From the NCBI GenBank assembly GCA_030428345.1, contig JAUIBM010000064.1:1-9776 (forward strand): DNA of 9,776 nt, in the 5' to 3' direction. Each line of letters begins with the position of its first letter. The stretch's first letter is position 1. Position numbers and translations under genes: made by a program. This document shows, one piece after another, positions 7,185 to 9,776 of the stretch. The DNA comes from Alphaproteobacteria bacterium. Lineage in GTDB: Bacteria > Pseudomonadota > Alphaproteobacteria > Rhizobiales > Rhizobiaceae. The notes beneath the pieces were generated by a model. The model worked only from the letters and a program-made list of their open reading frames with translations, was not told where the DNA came from and did no database searches.

Positions 7185-7208
7185 GTCGTCGGAGTTGTGT
7201 CCGAGGAC
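7185..7208. repeat. Imperfect inverted repeat in the divergent intergenic region
   Basis: GTCGTCGGA and TCCGAGGAC are complementary at eight of nine positions around a six-base loop. In the oxidoreductase transcript it would be a stem-loop a few bases after the predicted start site. Alternatively it could be a second regulator site. Its sequence differs from the 7224-7240 palindrome, so the two are probably not bound identically. Function unknown. Confidence 0.4.
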
Positions 7209-7223
7209 CGTATCGACAAATAT
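7195..7223 (+). promoter_or_regulatory. Candidate promoter of the TetR gene
   Basis: TTGTGT (7195-7200), a 17-base spacer and AAATAT (7218-7223) resemble a sigma-70 promoter facing the TetR gene. The predicted start site would fall inside the palindrome at 7224-7240, giving simple autorepression. The -10 match is weak, so this is tentative. Confidence 0.35.
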
Positions 7224-7247
7224 ACGGAGGCTGCCTCCGTTTAACAA
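7219..7247 (-). promoter_or_regulatory. Promoter of the oxidoreductase operon
   Basis: On the minus strand TTGTTA (7247-7242), exactly 17 bases, then TATATT (7224-7219): a good sigma-70-type promoter. The predicted start near 7212 leaves an untranslated leader of about 105 bases before the 2Fe-2S gene. The 17-base spacer is almost entirely the palindrome at 7224-7240, so a protein bound there would block RNA polymerase. Confidence 0.68.
7224..7240. promoter_or_regulatory. Palindromic operator candidate for the divergent TetR regulator
   Basis: ACGGAGG-CTG-CCTCCGT is a perfect 7+3+7 inverted repeat; with one mismatch per side the symmetry continues to TA at each outer end. It fills the spacer of the leftward promoter and lies 25 bases before the TetR start codon. 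TetR-family dimers typically bind such palindromes next to their own gene. The regulator assignment is inferred from position. Confidence 0.7.
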
Positions 7248-7265
7248 GAGGAGGCGTTCGGGAAA

Positions 7266-7838
7266 ATGCAGCCGGGTCGGCGCAAACCCAGATCCGATGC
7301 GCTTCGGAACCGTGACCGCCTTGTCGAGGCGGCAAAGGAAATCCTTGCGCGCGGCGGCCCCGGAGCCAGCCTGGAGGCGGTGGCGCGCGCCGCCGGGGTC
7401 GGCATCGGCACGCTTTATCGACATTTTCCGACGCGCGAAGCGCTGTTTTACGCGGTTTACAGCCATGAGGTCGAACAACTGATCGAGACCGCGGCTAGGC
7501 TGGAGAGCAGCGACGATGCTTTCGAGGCGCTGCGGACCTGGCTGCATGCGCTGGTCGGGCTGGTCGAGACCAAGCGCGGCATGCTTGGCACGCTGGCCGT
7601 GGTCGCGACCGAGGAGTCGAAGGCGATGTTTGCCGAGGTCTCGCAGCGCATGAAGGAAGCCGTCGGCCGGCTCGTGGCGAGGGCGATGGCGAATGGCGAA
7701 CTGCGCCCCGACATCACCGCCGACGACCTGCTGACGACCGTCTATGCGCTCTGCTATGCGCGGAAGCCCGAACCGGACTGGCGCGCGAATGTCCTGCGTC
7801 TTGTCGATATCTTCGTCGACGGGATCAAGGCGCGCTGA
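7266..7838 (+). CDS. TetR-family transcriptional regulator, divergent from the oxidoreductase operon
   Basis: Predicted repressor of 190 residues, a normal TetR length. The N-terminal helix-turn-helix is clear: helix 1 at about 12-29 (RNRDRLVEAAKEILARGG), then ASLEAVARAAGVGIGTLYRHF at 34-54 with the signature TLYRHF and the following PTREALF. Residues from about 65 onward are a helical ligand/dimer domain that I cannot link to a known inducer. The start ATG has AGGAGG at 7249-7254, eleven bases upstream, rather far but the best available. It is transcribed divergently from the 2Fe-2S gene, with the palindrome at 7224-7240 between them, so it very likely controls that operon and itself. An aldehyde or aromatic inducer would fit the enzyme type, but this is inference. 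The gene looks intact even though the enzyme it should regulate is broken. Confidence 0.94.
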   Translation: MQPGRRKPRSDALRNRDRLVEAAKEILARGGPGASLEAVARAAGVGIGTLYRHFPTREALFYAVYSHEVEQLIETAARLESSDDAFEALRTWLHALVGLVETKRGMLGTLAVVATEESKAMFAEVSQRMKEAVGRLVARAMANGELRPDITADDLLTTVYALCYARKPEPDWRANVLRLVDIFVDGIKAR

Positions 7839-7862
7839 AGCCGGAACAGCGGTCGGCGGCGC

Positions 7863-8465
7863 CTAGTCGTCGATGTCGAGGTTGAACCAGATCGCCTGCG
7901 CCGGGCGCTTGCCGTAGTTCCAGATCTTGTGCAGCCGGCTCGACTTGAGCGAAATGAGATCGCCGGTGCGCAGGACATAGGGAACGCCTTCCACCTCCAC
8001 CGTCAACTCACCCTCCAGGCAAAGGCCGTATTCATGGCCCGAATGGGTGATGCCCTTGGGATTGTTGCCGATATTGGGCCCGTATTCGTTGAAGGTGATC
8101 TTGACCTTGCGCTTGCGGTCCTCCTTGAGCACCCGCCGGAGCACGTGATCGCTCGTCTCGATCAGCGGCTGCTCGTTGAAGCGCGTGACGATCTCGTCCT
8201 CCGTGGCCTGGCGACCCGAGATCAGGTCCGGCAGGTTCGTTCCCAGGCTGTGGGCGAGAGCCGCGAGCGACATCAGCGACGGCGAGGTCATGCCGCGCTC
8301 GACCAGGCTGAGCATGGACGGGCTGAGATCCGCCTTTTCGGCCAGGTACTGCAACGTCATGCCGCGTTCCTGCCGCAGCCTGCGCATTCGCTTGCCGATT
8401 TCGGCAATCGTTCGGGATGCCTCTTCAAGCGCCGGATTGGGCTCCTGGACCGTTTCCTCAACCAA
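7863..8465 (-). CDS. XRE-family regulator with C-terminal cupin domain
   Basis: Predicted transcription factor of 200 residues. The N-terminal helix-turn-helix lies at about 21-80, with GMTLQYLAEKADLSPSMLSLVERG at 35-58 as the core (family of PuuR-like XRE-cupin regulators). The cupin barrel spans about 125-196, with His141, His144, Glu145 and His179 as likely metal or ligand contacts (HSGHEYGLCLEGEL and LHKIWNYG). The start chosen is the TTG at 8465-8463, because GGAGGAA stands nine bases before it and the length then matches relatives. A longer reading begins at ATG 8570 and adds 35 residues that overlap the upstream ATPase by 46 bases; it is less likely. The gene follows the peptide-transporter ATPase by 59 bases on the same strand and is probably in its operon, sensing the imported compound or a metabolite of it. 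The ligand is unknown. Confidence 0.92.
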   Translation of the reverse strand: MVEETVQEPNPALEEASRTIAEIGKRMRRLRQERGMTLQYLAEKADLSPSMLSLVERGMTSPSLMSLAALAHSLGTNLPDLISGRQATEDEIVTRFNEQPLIETSDHVLRRVLKEDRKRKVKITFNEYGPNIGNNPKGITHSGHEYGLCLEGELTVEVEGVPYVLRTGDLISLKSSRLHKIWNYGKRPAQAIWFNLDIDD

Positions 8466-8474
8466 AAAACCGTA

Positions 8475-8481
8475 TTCCTCC
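8475..8481 (-). promoter_or_regulatory. Ribosome binding site supporting a TTG start for the XRE-cupin gene
   Basis: GGAGGAA on the minus strand, nine bases before TTG at 8465-8463. It is far stronger than anything before the upstream in-frame ATG at 8570, and it places the start where the family's conserved sequence begins. Confidence 0.6.
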
Positions 8482-8524
8482 ACAATGGCGCCGGGCGTCG
8501 ACAGACCGCGGGCCAGCCAGTTTG

Positions 8525-9529
8525 TTATCCGCGCGCCTGCATCGTGTCCAGTTCGCCGACTCTTATGCAAGCTGCATCATGGCCCGGTGCAACCTGAATT
8601 TGCGCCGGCACGCCTTCACGGCAGCTTGCGATCGCCCGCGGACAGCGAGGCGCGAAGGCGCAACCGGGAGGCAAGGCCCTGAGATCGGGCGGGCTGCCCG
8701 CAATGGTGCGCAACGGCTTGCCCCGCATGCCGGCATGCACGGTGGAAGCCAGTAGACCCGAGGTGTAGGGGTGTCCGGGCGCCAGCATCACCTCTTCCGC
8801 GGTTCCGGTCTCGACCAGCCTGCCGGCATACATCACCGCGACACGGTCGGAGATTTCGGCCGCAACGCCCATGTCATGCGTTACGAAGATGAGGGCCATG
8901 CCGAGATCGCGTTGCAACTGGCGGAGCAGAAGCAGCAACTGGATCTGCACCGTGGCGTCGAGCGCGGTCGTCGGCTCGTCCGCGAGCAGAACGCTCGGCC
9001 GGCAGGCGAGGGCCAGCGCGATCATTGCCCGCTGGCGCATGCCGCCCGACAGTTCATGCGGGAAGTTCTTCAGCCGCCGCGCCGCCGAGGGAATGGACAC
9101 GAGATCCAGCAATTCGCGCGCGCGCTCCATGGCGGCCTGGCGGCCCTTATCCTCGTGGCGCAGGATGGTTTCGACGATCTGTTCGCCGATCGTGTAGACC
9201 GGGTCGAAGGCAGTGGAGGGCTCCTGGAAGATCATCGAGATCTTTCGGCCGCGCAGGGCCGACATCGCGTCCTGGTCGAGCGCCTGGATGTCGACGCCGT
9301 CGACGGTTATGGAGCCGCCCGAGCGGGCATGGCGCGGCAGCAGGCCCAGGAGCGTCTTCAGCATGACGGACTTGCCCGATCCGCTTTCCCCGATGACTGT
9401 CATCACCTCGCCGCGGGACAGATCGAAGCTGACGCCGTTGACGGCCCTGACCTCCGAGTCGCCATTGACGAAGCGGACCGTGAGATCCTTGACCGATACG
9501 ATCGGAGCATCGTTGTTCTTCAACATCAT
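8525..9529 (-). CDS. Peptide-type ABC transporter ATP-binding protein, DppD/OppD-like
   Basis: Cytoplasmic ATPase of a peptide/nickel-type importer, 334 residues. Motifs are complete: Walker A GESGSGKS at 47-54, Q-loop Gln102 (FQEPSTAFDPVYTIGEQ), signature LSGGM at 160-164, Walker B VLLADEP at 180-186, and switch His218 (VTHDMGVAAEISDRVAVMYAGRLVETG). The C-terminal oligopeptide/dipeptide transporter domain begins with HPYTSGLL at 253-260. It carries the four cysteines typical of that region (Cys290, Cys296, Cys303, Cys321), which in studied Dpp ATPases have been reported to hold an iron-sulfur cluster. The start at 9529 is chosen from an ATGA overlap with the upstream ATPase; a second ATG follows directly. 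The permeases and binding protein should lie beyond the right edge. Substrates of this family include peptides, nickel, opines and glycosides, so peptide specificity is not proven. Confidence 0.95.
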   Translation of the reverse strand: MMLKNNDAPIVSVKDLTVRFVNGDSEVRAVNGVSFDLSRGEVMTVIGESGSGKSVMLKTLLGLLPRHARSGGSITVDGVDIQALDQDAMSALRGRKISMIFQEPSTAFDPVYTIGEQIVETILRHEDKGRQAAMERARELLDLVSIPSAARRLKNFPHELSGGMRQRAMIALALACRPSVLLADEPTTALDATVQIQLLLLLRQLQRDLGMALIFVTHDMGVAAEISDRVAVMYAGRLVETGTAEEVMLAPGHPYTSGLLASTVHAGMRGKPLRTIAGSPPDLRALPPGCAFAPRCPRAIASCREGVPAQIQVAPGHDAACIRVGELDTMQARG

Positions 9530-9776
9530 GCATCTGCCCTGGAGTGACCGGAAGCAGCCTGGCACATGAGGCAGGCGACGGAGTGTCCGGCATCCACCGG
9601 CGTCAGGGGCGGCATTTGCGAGGCGCAAACCGCTTCGGCAAAGTCACAACGCTGGCGGAAACGGCATCCCGGCGGCGGATCGACCGGATTGGGGGGATCG
9701 CCGGTGATCGGCGGGGCGAGCGTTCGCTTGCGCGGATCAAGGCTCGGCTTGGAGGAGAGCAGGGCGCGGGTGTAGG
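9526..9776 (-). CDS. Peptide-type ABC transporter ATP-binding protein, DppF/OppF-like (C-terminal fragment)
   Basis: Only the last 82 residues are in the window; the gene runs off the right edge. The fragment opens with YTRALLSSKP, the counterpart of the HPYTxxLL block, and continues through ITGDPPNPVDPPPGCRFRQR. Three further cysteines follow the one in that block (RCDFAEAVC and then ACLMC), the C-terminal signature of the oligopeptide/dipeptide ATPase family. It ends in TGA at 9528-9526, overlapping the start of the following ATPase by four bases. The two ATPases are thus coupled and presumably form the heterodimeric motor of one importer. The nucleotide-binding motifs are outside the window, so the DppF/OppF designation rests on its pairing with a DppD/OppD-type partner. 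Confidence 0.88.
   Translation of the reverse strand, partial: YTRALLSSKPSLDPRKRTLAPPITGDPPNPVDPPPGCRFRQRCDFAEAVCASQMPPLTPVDAGHSVACLMCQAASGHSRADA

Noticed and set aside
7107..7212. Molybdenum-cofactor riboswitch in the oxidoreductase leader
   Set aside because: Only one short stem-loop is evident and the leader is short for that class. I could not recognise its conserved core, and the palindrome plus TetR gene already explains regulation.
7107..7547. Upstream extension of the 2Fe-2S subunit to an ATG at 7547
   Set aside because: It would cross the divergent promoter region and run antisense to the TetR helix-turn-helix. The ferredoxin domain begins only at the ATG at 7106.
8771..9547. Plus-strand open frame of 258 codons opposite the DppD/OppD-like ATPase
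   Set aside because: It is a shadow of the ATPase; the composition is typical of antisense frames and there is no family resemblance.

Overview
The window looks like chromosomal or megaplasmid DNA from a high-GC alphaproteobacterium, most likely Hyphomicrobiales or a relative. This is inferred from codon use, the transporter and regulator families, and tight ATGA-type overlaps; no taxonomic marker gene is present. It holds three catabolic/transport modules with four transcription units. There is no RNA gene, insertion sequence, CRISPR array or origin, and no gene-free stretch over 160 bases.

Region A (1-3367, + strand) is the 3' part of a carbohydrate-type ABC importer operon: a MalF/UgpA-type permease (5' end off the window), a MalG/UgpE-type permease, an FCD-type GntR regulator, and a MalK/UgpC-type ATPase with a C-terminal TOBE-like region. 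The solute-binding protein is presumably upstream, outside the window. The substrate cannot be read from the sequence.

Region B (3484-7106, - strand) is a three-subunit molybdenum hydroxylase operon of the PaoABC/YagTSR aldehyde oxidoreductase type. Its order is 2Fe-2S subunit, FAD subunit with an extra four-cysteine patch, then the large molybdopterin subunit. The first two genes look intact. The large subunit carries an internal out-of-frame deletion of roughly 57 codons at about 4951-4964, which removes the glycine-rich cofactor motif and splits the frame, so the enzyme is probably inactive. A divergent TetR gene (7266-7838) shares a 159-base intergenic region with the operon. There, a TTGTTA-17-TATATT promoter for the oxidoreductase has a 7+3+7 palindrome filling its spacer, a convincing operator candidate. 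A strong GC-rich hairpin separates regions A and B, which converge.

Region C (7863-9776, - strand) is the distal end of an oligopeptide/dipeptide-type ABC operon. It contains the last 82 residues of a DppF/OppF-type ATPase, a complete DppD/OppD-type ATPase, and an XRE-cupin regulator that probably starts at a TTG codon behind a strong ribosome binding site. It converges on the TetR gene with only 24 bases between them.

I did not find an undescribed system. The observations most worth a second look are the deleted molybdopterin subunit beside intact partners and the operator embedded in its promoter.
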